A stretch of DNA of 64,000 nucleotides from Lithobates sylvaticus (Eukaryota; Chordata; Amphibia; Anura; Ranidae). The stretch is from positions 409,081,738 through 409,145,737 of the forward strand of contig CM053030.1 in assembly GCA_028564925.1 (NCBI GenBank), read 5' to 3'. Shown here in pieces: positions 1-11,900 of this stretch (position 1 is the stretch's first letter; each line of letters begins with the position of its first letter). Both the position numbers and the translations under genes were made by a program. The notes beneath the pieces were generated by a model, which was not told the DNA's origin, did no database searches, and saw only the letters and a list, made by a program, of their open reading frames with translations.

Positions 1-162
1 TTAAAACATTTATCATTTTCCTTCCACATCACAATTATGTGCCTCTTTGTGTTGGTCTATCACATAAAATTCCAATAAAATCCATTTAAGTTTTTGGTTG
101 TAACATGACAAAATGTGGAAAATTTCAAGGGGTGTGAATACTTTTAAATACAAGGCACTGTA
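1..162. mobile_element. Tc1/mariner terminal fragment
   Basis: The window opens inside the terminal inverted repeat of a Tc1-like DNA transposon. The stretch ends in CAAGGCACTGTA, a terminus typical of vertebrate Tc1 families that insert at TA. An AT-rich run with the phrase GGGTGTGAATACTTTT lies just inside it. The rest of the element lies outside the window, so its transposase cannot be judged. Confidence 0.7.
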
Positions 163-1183
163 GCTGTTAGGCCTAATATTTTGTGTTGATTCTTTGATTC
201 ACCTTGATCATCAACCTCTTACAAAATTTCAGTTCACTTCTGTTCTACAAAAATGCTTACATTATTTAGGTCTTTAACATTTTAATTTTACAAACCATTC
301 CTTTCGCATTGGAGCAGTTACTGAGGCTGTCAGGACGGGTTTAGATGATACTATTATTAAACTATTAGGCAGTCTGATAAGTTCAACATATACATAAGTT
401 CTAACCCTTCTCTTTAATTTCTTCAGGTGATAGATCAGTCGTTTGGTTTATTGGACATTCCTATATTTTTTTGGGCTTGTAGGAGGGCATCCCAACGTTG
501 TTATACTGAGAATCTTTTGCTGCCATCTGATTCAGTTTGCATTTTTTGGAAGACTGTTAAAGGTTTAAAATGGTGTCATCTTAATTTTTACCTTTCACAG
601 TTATATCTTTGCTGCCCCCCCTTTCTATTCTTATAATTCATGTTGGCAGTGACGATATTGGTCATCCAAAAGACTTTGGATGTGCTGTTTAATGATAAAA
701 TGGGATTTGTACAGTTTTACATTCACCTCTTCTTTGGCTTTCTTCATTTGAAACCTTTGGAGAAACCTAGAAGGTGAGTCAACAAATCTCTTGAAAAATG
801 TATGTCTTTAATTGATGTCTTCTCTTACTGCCATATTGATTTGGAAGGGGGTATTCCTGGCCTGTATAGACATGACTTTGTTCATCTTTCTGACATTGAA
901 TTGACCTTTTTAATTTGGTCTTGCATTAAAATGTCCGCAGCTTCTGGGTATGTTGTCCCTGTTTTCAAAAGAGTCGGCTGGTGGGGACTTTGTTGAATTA
1001 AACTCGCTTGAGTCTTGATGACTGACCGGTTATTGAGTCTTGATGACTGACCGGTGTTTTGTTTATTTAATATCTGTTTAAGGTTTAAAATGTAATATTA
1101 TTGCATTATTTTAATTCAAACCAATAAATGTCCCTTAGCTAATTTTTGTCTCAATTATTATTTTGCTTATCAAACTATTCTCT
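163..1183. other. Unassigned AT-rich interval with a short direct repeat
   Basis: I see no gene here. Two exact 22-bp copies lie at 1009-1030 and 1034-1055 (period 25 bp, both ending GACTGACCGGT). The short open stretches at 427-636 and 802-996 have no recognisable motif and look like chance. Confidence 0.4.
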
Positions 1184-1238
1184 ACATATATATATATGTG
1201 TGTGTATATGTATATATATATATATATATATGTGTGTT
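1184..1238. repeat. TA/TG microsatellite
   Basis: About 55 bp of alternating TA and TG dinucleotides. Confidence 0.9.
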
Positions 1239-3339
1239 AAAATCATTTGTGTATGGGGGACCTGCAGCCTACGATCCCATGGGAAAGTGTAGAAAATGCC
1301 CCACAATTGCTGTGTGTTGGTACGACAATTACAGGGGTTAAAACAGCAGCTTATATGCATGTCTTTAAGCCCACGTTCAATAGAAAATCTTCACTGAAGT
1401 CTGCTGGGAAACTGACACTTCTGGGAGTGTCAATCTCCTTGATCCCCTGGCAGCCCTTAATAACTATTCCATGTTACTATAGGGCAAGGGAACCAAGGAA
1501 ATCCCAGAAATATCAATAATGTGGAAACAATGGTGTGATGAATTGCAATTGCAGCACACTGTTACAGTAGCGAACAAAGAACCTGCACTGCAATGTACCA
1601 CAATGCATATGCTGAGTGCTGAGTTAGAAAGAAAAGGAAAGTCTTATGCCTGGAGCTTGTGAGGAAGACTGTACAACTATGCAATGTTAGTATGGTGATC
1701 TCCCTGCTGAGCTTTTGTGTTCTAACAGGGGGGCTGCCCCCCCCACCAGAACACACCGGTCATCGCTTGAATGCCGATCACCAGATGTTTTTCTGCCATG
1801 CCCATTCTACAGAAGCTGGATTTTTCTATCGAACAGGCTGCTGTACACACGGGCTGATATTTGTTATTTTCAGCCTATTGCTGTGCATTGGTAGCCAATT
1901 TATAATGGCATGGTCTGCCTTAACGCAACACACAATAACAAGTAACATAATATGTGTTAATACACTGCAATAGTCTTTTAATCTGTGGATATAATTAAAA
2001 AAAATTACATTAACTTCCTTCTAATGTATGTTTGGCCGATCCCTAAAAACAGTTGTGTTGTTGGGATTTGTAGAACCCTGGTTGTAAGTGCTGCTTCACC
2101 TTCTTTATGTATTTCTGCTACAAAATACCTGAAGGCATAAAGTAACGACTTATTTCACTGTTTCCTTTTCATTCACATCCTTTCACAAACCACAGAAACC
2201 ATAATTTCAGTTTCTGCAAGATAACTATCTCTGTGTATTTAATGTCAGCAGATGAGTTGCTCATTCATGTATACTTTTACAAGATAACTGTCGGTCTATA
2301 CATGAAAGTGACACAAAGAAAACAATACATTCTGTTTTCAGTTTTGTTATCTACATGACATGGCGACACAGTTCAACATCAAGTTAAAGGGAAAATTGAT
2401 GGACAGCCTCATAATATGTGGTCAAAAATTACTGATATCTATAAATGAAAAGTGTAGATGTCATCTAACTTACCTAAGCTATATAAAGGGGTTTCTTTTT
2501 CAGTTTCCACATTTTATATTTGGTAAGTTTTAAATATTGAACGTTGGATTGTTAACCTTTGATGATGCTAGTTCATTGGCTGTCATGGTAATCGAGTGGT
2601 TTCATAATATTCTGAGCCACAGACTGAAAAAAGTACAGAAAATAGGATATCAACTGTCTATGACTTTCTTTTGCTGCATGTTAGTATTTTCAGAAGTAGA
2701 GCAACAATGGTAGCCTCTATGTATTCTGACAGGTGAGGTTTAAAGGTTTAAGACAGAGCCTCTCCTAGCAGCATAGTAACCTAACCAGCAGTTCAACTCT
2801 GTTAAAATCTGAAATATTGTGTACCTTAAAGGGCAACTGTACCCTTGCTACTGTTGTCCTTTAATTAATGTCAACATTATTACATACCTAACACGTGCCT
2901 AAAACATCCTCAATGGATCCGCATCTTTCTGTGCATGTGTGCCATACTCATGGTGACCTATAGTAGTCCAGAATAGTTAGGCCATGAATGTGCAAGAAGG
3001 AGATCCAGTAAGGACATTTTCAGTAAAAAAAAAAAAAAAGCACGGGTTACTAGGTGGGGGCCGTTCAATGAATATTACTGGAAATTTTACCAGGTGGGCT
3101 GCACTCGGTTGAATGGAACTAATTATATGGCAACTTACCTTTTCTCTTTTAAGTTTTGATAAAATACATTGTTTCTGGCACATTAATTTTTGTCCCTATG
3201 ATGGCACTGGTCTAGCTAGGCAGTTGGTGGATGGTACCTAGAAGATTATGTCATTGTCATCAAGATGGAGTCTTTGGCACACTGGAAAAGATTATAAATC
3301 TGGGAAGTATGGAATTACATAGCTAATAAGATATCCAAC
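1239..3339. other. Interval without a recognised gene
   Basis: No coding region is supported. Around 1718-1790 an imperfect palindrome (GTGTTCTAACAGG ... CCACCAGAACAC) resembles the middle of the MITE at 32722-32990 and may be a decayed relative. A poly(A) run lies near 3025-3040. The rest is AT-rich and unassigned. Confidence 0.35.
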
Positions 3340-4180
3340 AAGTTTGATCTATTTCAATTTTCTGTTGCAATTTTGGTCAAGAGGCAGGCAAAACAAAACT
3401 CCAGGGCAACTGCTACCAATTTTGCTTCACAGAAAATACAATTATTTCCTGGCCCTCCAAGGGCAGTCAGATCAATATCCTGGGCCAAAATATTCCCATA
3501 CTTTGGTAATATTCCACACTTTTTGCATGAGGACATACCTGGGGAAAAGTTTGTTGGATCTGGTATAAGTAATGCCTCCAGACCCATAGCCACATCATTA
3601 ACACCAGTTACATGGCACATTAGGGCAGTAATGGAATCCACACTCCCTCTCCCCGCTGTTGGTACTATGGGCATGGCTCAGGCAATATGCTGCAGCTGAG
3701 CCACCAGATAATAAAGCCACAGGTTGGGCAGTGCCAACCCCCCACATCTTTGGGCTTTTGAAGTTGTTCTAATTAAACCCTTGGGGGCCTAGTCAGCCAT
3801 AGGAAGGACCTAAAGATTGAGTTGATGATACAAAACGTTTTTAAGGGGACAAAACATAAAGTATTGTATTATGCAAAACATAAAGAAGCTGTGGCATAAA
3901 AATCATCTTGATAAGGTTAACTTCCCCCACCAAGGACAACTTAAGTTTGGACCACAATTTAACTTTATCCCAAATATGTCCCAATAAGGGTGACATGTTA
4001 AGGGAACTATAATCTAGAGGCTTAGGAGTGACATAGATCCCTAAGTATTTAAAGGAAGATGAGACAGGAATATATTTTTACTGTGGACCCCTGGCTATCT
4101 GGAACAGTATCTAGTAACATATTTAAAGATTTGGTCCAGTTGATAACCAGTCGTTCTTTGGTAATGTAACAGTGGACATT
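3340..4180 (-). pseudogene. Tx1/L1-like LINE fragment (C-terminal reverse transcriptase part)
   Basis: Read on the minus strand, the interval gives recognisable pieces of the region downstream of the reverse transcriptase catalytic core of a frog Tx1/L1-like LINE. Near 4030-4050 is a YLGIYVTPKPLDY-like segment, followed by IWDKVKLWSKLKLSL and then LIKMIFMPQLLYVLHN near 3870-3930. This order (YLG box, then a tryptophan-rich thumb, then PQLLY) is standard for L1/Tx1 ORF2. The longest open piece is 3354-3674. The frame is broken, both ends are missing and no poly(A) is seen, so it is an old truncated fragment. The LINE at 30241-32130 shows the same PQLLYHLHN-type segment and could be a relative. 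Confidence 0.65.
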
Positions 4181-4416
4181 TAACTGATAAAATGAGTTGT
4201 AAGAACATTTATATTTATATATTTTTTTATTCCACTACTGACTTTGTCACTACTATCGATTGTGTAAAGCAACCCACAACTTAACCACTCTTACTTTAAA
4301 GAATCCTGAAACTCTGTGACTAAACAGATGGTTCAAATCATCTTTCTTCCATGCACAAGTGATGTTGCCTTGTCCTTTGTACAGTCATTTGAGATAAAAA
4401 GTTAATTTGCTAAATT

Positions 4417-5113
4417 TTAAAGTGGTATTCAACCTAAAAACATTTATTAAATTGCAACTTACCAATTCTTAGATGTGATGGCTGCATTTGTTTCCTTTTT
4501 TAGGCTTTTTTCCTTTATTTTTAACTGGTCATCTGACCAGTAAGTGTGTTATTTTTCAACTTCAATTAACAGACCAAGCTGTCCAGACAAAGTAGTATTT
4601 AGAGGGTTGAGACAAATGATTTAATACTGATAAGCCTTGTACACAGGCTTAGATTTTCAGACGACCGAACGTCCCTTTTTTGTGGCATGCTAGTCTCATG
4701 TCGAAAGTGAAGAGGTTACTAACAATACAAACATTTTCATACGTCAGAATACAACGTCAGAAGTGATGTAATGTGTTGAATAGTTTTGTATGTATTCTTT
4801 AGTTTCTGAGCATGCGTAGTCTTGCTTTTACGATTTTCTTATTAAATTTTTATTCCAAAGGGACAATCAATTACTTGCTGTAACTGCTTATAAAATGTTA
4901 CCTGGAGTTCAGCTTCAATTTGTTAGTCAAATTAATTTAAATCTGATAGTCTAACACTACCTTCCCCCAGACTGATAATGCTGCTGTCCAAAGGTGTCTG
5001 CTTTACTACTTCATCCAAAATGCAGGCACCCTAAGGCAGGAGATTACCATGTGAAATAAAGGAAAAAAAGACTAAAAAAAAAAAACGTTTGTTTTGGGTT
5101 TAATAGTGCTTAA
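4417..5113. mobile_element. TTAA-flanked MITE (piggyBac-like, non-autonomous)
   Basis: A roughly 700-bp non-coding element begins TTAAAGTGGTATTCAACC and ends in an imperfect inverted match (GGGTTTAATAGTGCTTAA). TTAA lies at each outer edge (4417-4420 and 5110-5113). TTAA duplication is the hallmark of the piggyBac superfamily. The superfamily call rests on the target site alone, and the inverted repeats match only moderately. Confidence 0.5.
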
Positions 5114-7472
5114 ATGCTGATTTTAGATATATATATGAAATACTTAAGGGATAACTTTACCTATATTTTAAAAATCAATATTGCAATTAATCTAGTGCAT
5201 TTATTAAAGTATAACTAAAGCCAAAAAGTGGTGAGAGGTTAGAACCACATTCAGTTTTTTTTTCTGTCTGTATCTCTATGACAGAGATTCTCTCGATCTA
5301 ATTGTCTTGATCCCCAATGTCACCAGGAATAAAATGCTTTAGTTTCCATTTGCCACATGTACTGTATTCTGCTGGAGCTAGAAAGACTATGATTTTTTGA
5401 CCTATCTGATGTTCATCTGTTATGATTTGCACAAGCTTTTGGATTAATTTCTACGATCTGCAAGATGTCATTTGGATTGAATCACTGTCTGCCAGGCTAC
5501 TGAGACTGTAAGTTAACCTATTTCACCACAACTGACTCAGTTATAGAGATCACACTTTTAGTGCTTAGATTGCAGAAAATATATACTTTAAAGAGGGGCT
5601 TCAGGCTCCTGCAGAAAATTAAACTTTAAACATTAAACTCACTGCCTATCAAACTCTGCTCCCTGAGTTAAAAATGCAGCAGCTATAAATCAAAGCATCA
5701 CAGAATGTGTACAGCCATGTCCGACTGTATTGTGACAGTTTCAGTGGCCAGCCAAATTGAAGCCCAGCCACACATTTTTACTGGCTCCCAGCTGCCCATT
5801 TTAAAGAGCCCTAAATGTTTGTCAATGAAGCTAGACAGTAGTTAGCTTGAGGTTTGTTTAAATCCCTGTGCTCTGCAGGTCTTCCTAGCATTATGGTATT
5901 GATTTGCTTCTGCCTGCTACTGTTGAGAAGTTCCCATTCGTCAGGGTGGGAAGAACCAATAACTGAGTTCTGAATTTTTATCTTCCCCATTCAGTCTATG
6001 AGGAGTTGTTTACATCATGTAAGGGAAGCAACCCTCCAGATCTCCTTCCTCTGGGCTCTGCACAGCTGGAGCAATGAGGAAAGCTCTGTTGGATACATTT
6101 TATAGGCAAGTGGGCATGAAGATGTCTGCCTGGGTAGAACATATTAAGTATAATGTCTTCTGTGCCAGAGAATGTCCAGGGAGGGTAGGGTTCAAATTGC
6201 AGCTGGACTGGCAAGAAGGATTCAGTTCTTACAGATTACAATGTGCTTTCATCAGTGTGTCTGCTTTTAAAGGGTCAAGGGCCTGAAAGCAGTATTAAGC
6301 CAAAAAACAAAACTGTTATATTGCAACTTACCTATTCTTCTCTTTTTTGAATTACTGGCCAGATCATCGGGGGAAAATACAAGAAAAAAATACTAAAAAA
6401 ATAAAACCAACACAGCCACCACATTAAATGATTGGTCATTTTGGATTTAATTCTACTTTAACTGTCCAAAGAGAGAAAGACCCATTTTAAGGAAGAGACA
6501 GTGACTGATCTTACAGAGCTGTAGACCTGAATTGTGATTGTTCTTAAAGAGCCAAAGATTATTAGCTGAACCAGTGAAAAGACTAACAGAAGCTGAACCA
6601 AAATTGGTGTTTGGACTTTGAGATTCAGTCTGCTATCTTTGTGGGTCATATTTAATATCATATTTTCTGGGTATTCTGTATCCATAATGTTCTCTCCCGC
6701 CAAAAGTTATCAGAAAAAAAAATACAAAAAAGGACTATAGTGACTGGCACCCAAATAATTCACCACAACATAAGCCAATGATCCCACCTTAAGTGTGGGT
6801 GCACCCAGGAGTTACAGAAGAGCTGGTAGACTGGGGCATTCAGAGATGTAAAGGTGGGCCTACACAATTTGAGCACAATTAAAGCTGTAGGCAGTCCTAG
6901 CAGCACCTCTTCTTGTAATTCTTTCAACTGACTTTTGTTAAAGGAGCCCGTTGAAAAAGTTTTAGCTGAGCAGTGTCTGAAGCTGCTGGAGTGGAGGCCA
7001 CTGAGTACAACAACCAGCCATGGAGATTCTTCTATCTGTGCTGTTTAGTGTAGATAGATGAAATTATTAATGTGGGGAGGGGGGCAGAGTCCTGAAAAAG
7101 AGAAATCTACACATGTATGGGCACCTTAAACTAGAACAAAAGGTAAAAAAAAAAAAAAAAATTCAATCCCTGGTTATCACCAGAACTAGTGTCCCCATTA
7201 GGAGATTTTCTGTTGTTTTGACAACCCAAAATGTGGGATTTTCCTGCACTTTTACTCTTGGTGACAACCAAAACAGGACAAATAGAGAGGATGAATCTCC
7301 CCAATGAGACAGCACTAAATACCTTACAGGTGTTTAAATCTCTCTCCACCTTCCACTCTCTCCACAATGTGCCTTTAGTTATACTTTTAGGGGTTCTCCT
7401 ACAAAACATTGGGAGGAGTATAAATTGCTACACCTTCCTTTCTCCATGTTTGATTTTCTAGTAGTCCATTAT
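5114..7472. other. Interval without a recognised gene
   Basis: No coding region or RNA gene is supported. The phrases near 5208 (TAAAGTATAACTAAAGCC) and 6290 (GTATTAAGCCAAAAAAC) look like MITE edges, but I could not pair their far ends. The reading frames at 5996-6286, 6458-6703 and 7113-7461 carry no family motifs. Confidence 0.3.
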
Positions 7473-7551
7473 TGTTGGCTACTTTTAAGTGGTAGTAAAC
7501 CTTTACATTTAACCATTGAAGTGACAAGCCTCAGGTGATACACAGAGATGA
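7473..7551. repeat. 79-bp direct repeat, left copy
   Basis: This segment recurs at 8213-8291 with three mismatches in 79 bp. The pair brackets the insertion 7552-8212. The segment includes TTAAGTGGTAGTAAACC, which looks like the edge of a TTAA-type MITE, so the insertion probably landed in an older repeat. A 79-bp target duplication would be unusually long. Confidence 0.8.
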
Positions 7552-8212
7552 TGTAATAAAATGCAGCGCTTATATTTATATATAAAAATGACAATATATG
7601 TTGTGATCAGTAAAACACAATGAAATATAAAAATAGTCCACCATGTGAAAAAATTATGAATAATGATTGATGAATAATAAAATTCAGAAAGTCCTGGTAT
7701 CAGTGGATAATATCAGAAAAACGTCTCAAAAAACTCAATAAGGTAAGTGACATCAACGTGAAGAGACTCGGTGAGGAGATGCTTGTAAAAGACACCACCA
7801 CCAATTGCATGAAGGCTTACCGGAAGTAATGGACTTAAAGGGGCTTATACCTCTTAAGTCAAAAAGGCTTATGGCGATAAACACTGTATATAGAAAACCA
7901 TCAGAACTCCTGGACAGATCTTTGAATAGTGTTGATTAATATCAAATCCACAGCGTACAGGCACATGAGGCTCAAAATGGAAGGAGGGAAAGCCAGAGGG
8001 TATTCTTTGCTCACACATTGAAACCAAAAATCAAAGAAAGGTTCCACATAGTAAGATATTGCATTTATTTTATATTGCATTTATTTAAAAAAGTAACAAT
8101 GGAACACGTTTAGGAAGTGCATGCAAAGCTCATATAAGGACATGAAGAGGCGCAGTAATGTTGGCAGAGGTCGATCTGACGCGTTTCGTCTGCTTAGACG
8201 TCATATGGGGTA
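7552..8212 (-). mobile_element. Non-coding retroelement with decayed hammerhead motif
   Basis: This 661-bp insertion lies between 79-bp direct repeats. No open frame is convincing. Near its right end the minus strand carries a degraded hammerhead-like core, followed downstream by A/T-rich sequence with two AATAAATGCAAT phrases near 8055-8095. The same order (hammerhead, a hundred or more nucleotides, AATAAA, 3' end) is seen in the other hammerhead-bearing insertions here. I infer a non-autonomous, Penelope-type or retrozyme-like retroelement transcribed leftward. The family assignment rests on shared layout only. Confidence 0.5.
8178..8208 (-). ncRNA. Decayed hammerhead-like motif
   Basis: On the minus strand a 4-bp stem II (GUCU/AGAC with AAGC loop) is followed by GAAAC, GCGUC and AGAUC. 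These match stem II, GAAA, short stem III and the GUC cleavage triplet of the array ribozymes. The CUGAUGA box reads CAUAUGA, losing the essential G5, so it should be inactive. Confidence 0.5.
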
Positions 8213-8291
8213 TGTTGGCTACATTTAAGTGGTAGTAAAACTTTACATTTACCCATTGAAGTGACAAGCCTCAGGTGATACACAGAGATGA
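8213..8291. repeat. 79-bp direct repeat, right copy
   Basis: Right-hand partner of 7473-7551; 76 of 79 positions match. Confidence 0.8.
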
Positions 8292-9300
8292 AACAAATCC
8301 TCTTACATTAGTTGTACCTGTTTATCTGCTGCCCACTCTGCTCTTCAGCTTTCTAAAGCAGACATTTTACACAGCAGAATGCAGGGGGTGGGAATCTGAT
8401 GTCACACACAGCATAGCATAGAGCAGAGAGCTTAGTTAAATATGAGACATTTGTGGATGGAATTGACAAATCCTCTACACAATCTCATAGGAAAGCATGC
8501 ACATCTGAGGCTGTTAATCACCTGCTGTACAGATAGCAGAGGGATGAGGGAGCAGATAGAAATAACACTTGGTGCTTTGGATCAAGGCAACTACACATTA
8601 TAGAAGAATATCCATTATTATTTTTTTTCATTTCGGATGTGTACAACCAATTAAATGTAACTCCTTTGCAAATGGAGCTTGTACGACCTTCATGTTTTCA
8701 GCAGACATACTGTGAAAGCTATCATTTTACAGTCCAGCATTCCCACCTTTATTCTTATTGTATGTTTTACTAATATAATACTGTGTGTTGTGAGACTTCT
8801 TTCATTGCTGCCCGTATCATTATTTTAAACCTTATTTTCATCTTGCATTTTACAGTTACAGGTGCAAGAGGCCCAGGATGAAGCATGCCTTGCATTTTTT
8901 ACTGCTGAATACAGCAAATAAATAAACAGACATTGAGTTGATTTTCCTTTGAAGATGTTGATACAAAGCATGTCTGTAACATAGAAATGACCACCTACGG
9001 TGTTGGCCTGTTTGGTGACACAGCCCACACAGGGGAGCACATATTATTCTGTGCTGCTCCGCTGTTCAATTATGTATGTGTCAACAGCAGTACTGCCATT
9101 TGTGAAAGGCTGATTGAAACGCTTCTGCTTGTAAAGAATACACTAATTATATGGTTATTCTACTGTCATTTTGGAGAAAGGTTTACTATCGAAAGACACA
9201 AAGAAATGTATGAGATGTTGTAAATGCTGGGGAAGGTTTACATTCATGTACAGTTTATATAAAGAAGTTACTGCCAAAGGAACTAAGGAACTATAATATA
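8292..9300. other. Interval without a recognised gene
   Basis: No gene is supported. The left part probably continues the older repeat that was the target of the 7552-8212 insertion. The frame at 8987-9223 has no recognisable domain. Confidence 0.3.
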
Positions 9301-9543
9301 TACAGGTGCATCTCATAAAATTTGAATATCATCAAAAAGTTAATTTATTTCAGTAATTCAATTCAAAAAGTGAATTTCATAAATTTTATATAGATGCGTT
9401 ACACGCTGAGTGATATTTTTCAAGCATTTCTTTCTTTTAATTTTGATGATTGTGGCTTACATCTAGTAAAAACCCAAAATTCAGTATCTTAGAAAATTTG
9501 AATATTGCATAAGACAAACAAAAAAAAGGATTTTTAATACAGA
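9301..9543. mobile_element. Tc1-like terminal fragment
   Basis: The stretch starts TACAGGTGCATCTCATAAA and continues with the AT-rich terminal repeat common to a vertebrate Tc1 family (AATATCATCAAAAAGTTAA, then AAAACCCAAAATTCAGTATC). It stops about 20 bp before the next Tc1 element and contains no transposase, so it is a solitary end. Confidence 0.75.
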
Positions 9544-9902
9544 ACTGCACTTCATGCTGTATATACAGTCATGGCCAAAATTGTTGGCACCCCAGAAATT
9601 TTTCCAGAAATTCAAGTATTTCTCACAGAAAAATATTGCAGTAACACGTTTTGCTATACACATGTTTATTCCCTTTGTGTGTATTGGAAAAAAACAAAAA
9701 AAGGGAGGAAAAAAAGCAAATTGGACATAATGTCACCCAAAATCCCAAAAATGGGCTGGTCAAAATTGGCACCCTTTCAAAATTGTGGATAAATAAGATT
9801 GTTTCAAGCATGTGATGCTCCTTTAAACTCACCTGGGGCAAGTAACAGGTGTGGGCAATATAAAAATCACACCTGAAAGCAGATAAAAAGGAGAGAAGTT
9901 CA

Positions 9903-10341
9903 CTTAGGCCGGCTTCACACTGGGGCGGTGCGGGCGGCGACGGTAAAGCAGCGCTATATTTAGCGCTGCTTTACCATCGTTTTAGCGCGGTATGCGGCCG
10001 CTAGCGGGGTGGTTTCAACCCCCGCTAGAGGCCACAAAAGGGTTAAAAACCTCCGCAAAGCGCCGCAGCAGCGGCGCTTTGCCGACGGTATCCCCGCGGT
10101 GTCCCCATTGATTTCAATGGGTAGGAGCGGTATAGGAGCGGTGAATACACCGCTCCTTCACTGCTCCAAAGATGCTGCTAGCAGGACTTTTTTTACCGTC
10201 CTGCTAGCGCACCGCTCCAGTGTGAAAGCCCTCAGGGCTTTCACACTGGAGACACAGCAGCAGCTGTTTCGGGTCGGTTTGCAGGCGCTATTTTTAGCGC
10301 AATAGCGCCTGCAAACCGCCCCAGTGTGAAAGCAGCCTAAG
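9903..10341. mobile_element. GC-rich MITE, apparently a head-to-tail double
   Basis: The outer ends CTTAGGCCGGCTTCACACTG and its near reverse complement (CAGTGTGAAAGCAGCCTAAG) form terminal inverted repeats around non-coding sequence rich in AGCGC. At 10215-10251 there is a perfect palindrome made of two further copies of the same terminus back to back. The element is therefore two MITE units joined, with the left unit at about 9903-10233. It splits the 5' leader of the Tc1 transposase region. Confidence 0.75.
10215..10251. repeat. 37-bp perfect palindrome at MITE-MITE junction
   Basis: CTCCAGTGTGAAAGCCCT, one central C, then the exact reverse complement. Each half is an inner MITE terminus. 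Confidence 0.9.
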
Positions 10342-10377
10342 TCTTTGCATTGTGTGTCTGTGTGTGCCACACTAAGC

Positions 10378-11607
10378 ATGGACAACAGAAAGAGGAGAAG
10401 AGAACGGTCTGAGAACTTGAGAACCAAAATTGTGGAAAAAATATCAACAATCTCAAGGTTACAAGTCCATCTCCAGAGATCTAGATTTGCCTTTGTCCAC
10501 AGTGCGCAACATTATTCAGAAGTTTGCAACCCATGGCACTGTAGCTAATCTCTCTGGGCGTGGACGGAAGAGAAAAATTGATGAAAGGTTGCATCGCAGG
10601 ATAGTCCAGATGGTGGATAAGCAGCCCCAAACAAGTTCCAAAGAAATTCAAACTGTCCTGCATGCTCAGGGAGCATCAGTGTCAGCACGAACTATCCGTC
10701 GACATTTAAATGAAATGAAGCGCTATGGCAGGAGACCAAGGAGGACCCCACTGCTGACACAGAGACATAAAAAAGCAAGACTACAGTTTGCCAAAATGTA
10801 CTTGAGTAAGCCTAAATCCTTCTGGGAAAACGTCTTGTGGACAGATGAGACCAAGATAGAGCTTTTTGGTAAAGCACATCATTCTACTGCAGTGTTTACC
10901 GAAAACGGAATGAGGCCTACAAAGAAAAGAACACAGTACCTACAGTGAAATATGGTGGAGGTTCAATGATGTTTTAAGGTTGTTTTGCTGCCTCTGGCAC
11001 TGGGTGCCTTGAATGTGTGCAATGACAAACAACCTTAAAAACTTGCGCCTAATGGATAAAGAATAGTGATTGTGTAAAAAACACCTTAATAAAATATATT
11101 ATATAACACCCACTGATGCTGCCTGCAAAGGTTTAAAGAACCTTATGAATGGAAAACGGTGAATATAAGCATATAAATAGGCTGCGCTAGCGGACAAAAA
11201 TTTTTGAATGTGTGCAAGGCATCATGAAATCTGAGGATTACCAAAGGATTTTGAGTCGCACTGTAGAGCCCAGTGTCAGAAAGCTGGGTTTGCGTCCGAG
11301 ATCTTGGGTCTTCCAGCAGGACAATGACCCCAAACATATGTCAAAAAGCACCCAGAAATGGATGGCAACAAAGCGCTGGAGAGTTCTAAAGTGGCCAGCA
11401 ATGAGTCCAGATCCCATTGAACACCTGTAGAGAGACCTTAAAATTGCTGTGGGGAAAAGGTGCCCTTCCAATAAGAGAGACCTGGAGCAGTTTGCAAAGG
11501 AAGAGTGGTCCAAAATTCTGGGTGAGAGGTGTAAGAAGCTTATAGATGGTTATAGGAAGCGACTGATTTTAGTTATTTTTTCCAAAGCATGTGCAACCAA
11601 ATATTAA
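10378..11607 (+). pseudogene. Tc1 transposase, broken
   Basis: Starting at ATG 10378 the frame encodes the N-terminus (MDNRKRRRERSENLRTKI). After a frame change near 10430 it continues in the open piece 10430-10948. This holds the paired-like helix-turn-helix (QGYKSISRDLDLPLSTVRNI), a basic linker and the first catalytic aspartate (LWTDETKIELFG). The 181-bp insertion and further lesions interrupt it. The second catalytic block (VFQQDNDPKH) and the glutamate region (SPDPIEHL) are in 11212-11430, where a stop follows EHL. The family enzyme cuts and pastes the element at TA using a DD34E active site. This copy cannot make it. Confidence 0.85.
11009..11217. mobile_element. 181-bp insertion with 14-bp target duplication
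   Basis: TTGAATGTGTGCAA occurs at 11009-11022 and again at 11204-11217, and the Tc1 transposase sequence is continuous if the 181 bp between is removed. The inserted piece (11023-11203) has no open frame and is AT-rich, with CTGCGCTAGCG near its right end. A 14-bp duplication without terminal inverted repeats suggests target-primed reverse transcription. It may be the truncated end of a LINE, SINE or Penelope-type element. Confidence 0.75.
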
Positions 11608-11829
11608 GTTAAGGGTGCCAAGAATATTGACCAGCCCATTTTTGGAGTTTTGTGTGACATTATGTCCAATTTGCTTTTTTCGCTCCCTTTTTTTGTTATG
11701 TTCCAATACACACAAAGGGAATACACATGTGTTTAGCAAAACATGTGTTACTGCAATACTTTTCTGTGAGAAATACTTGATTTTCTGGAAAAATTTCTGG
11801 GGTGCCAACAATTTCAGCCATGACTGTAC

Positions 11830-11831
<2 letters not shown>

Positions 11832-11889
<58 letters not shown>

Positions 11890-11900
11890 TACACATACAC
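11832..11900. repeat. TA then CA microsatellite
   Basis: A long TA run passing into CA-rich repeats, directly next to the Tc1 terminus. Confidence 0.9.

Larger units (their letters stand above)
9564..11828 (+). mobile_element. Tc1-like DNA transposon, degenerate, with two internal insertions
   Basis: The left end TACAGTCATGGCCAAAATTG is matched in reverse at the right end (GCCATGACTGTA at 11817-11828). Inverted similarity extends about 210 bp inward on each side. TA lies at each edge. Inside are a transposase relic on the plus strand, a MITE (9903-10341) and a 181-bp insertion (11023-11203) with its own target duplication. Without these the element would be about 1.6 kb, the usual Tc1 size. 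Confidence 0.9.

Noticed and set aside
1659-1973. 104-residue frame with a possible membrane segment
   Set aside because: It crosses a MITE-like palindrome and has no family motif or splice signals.
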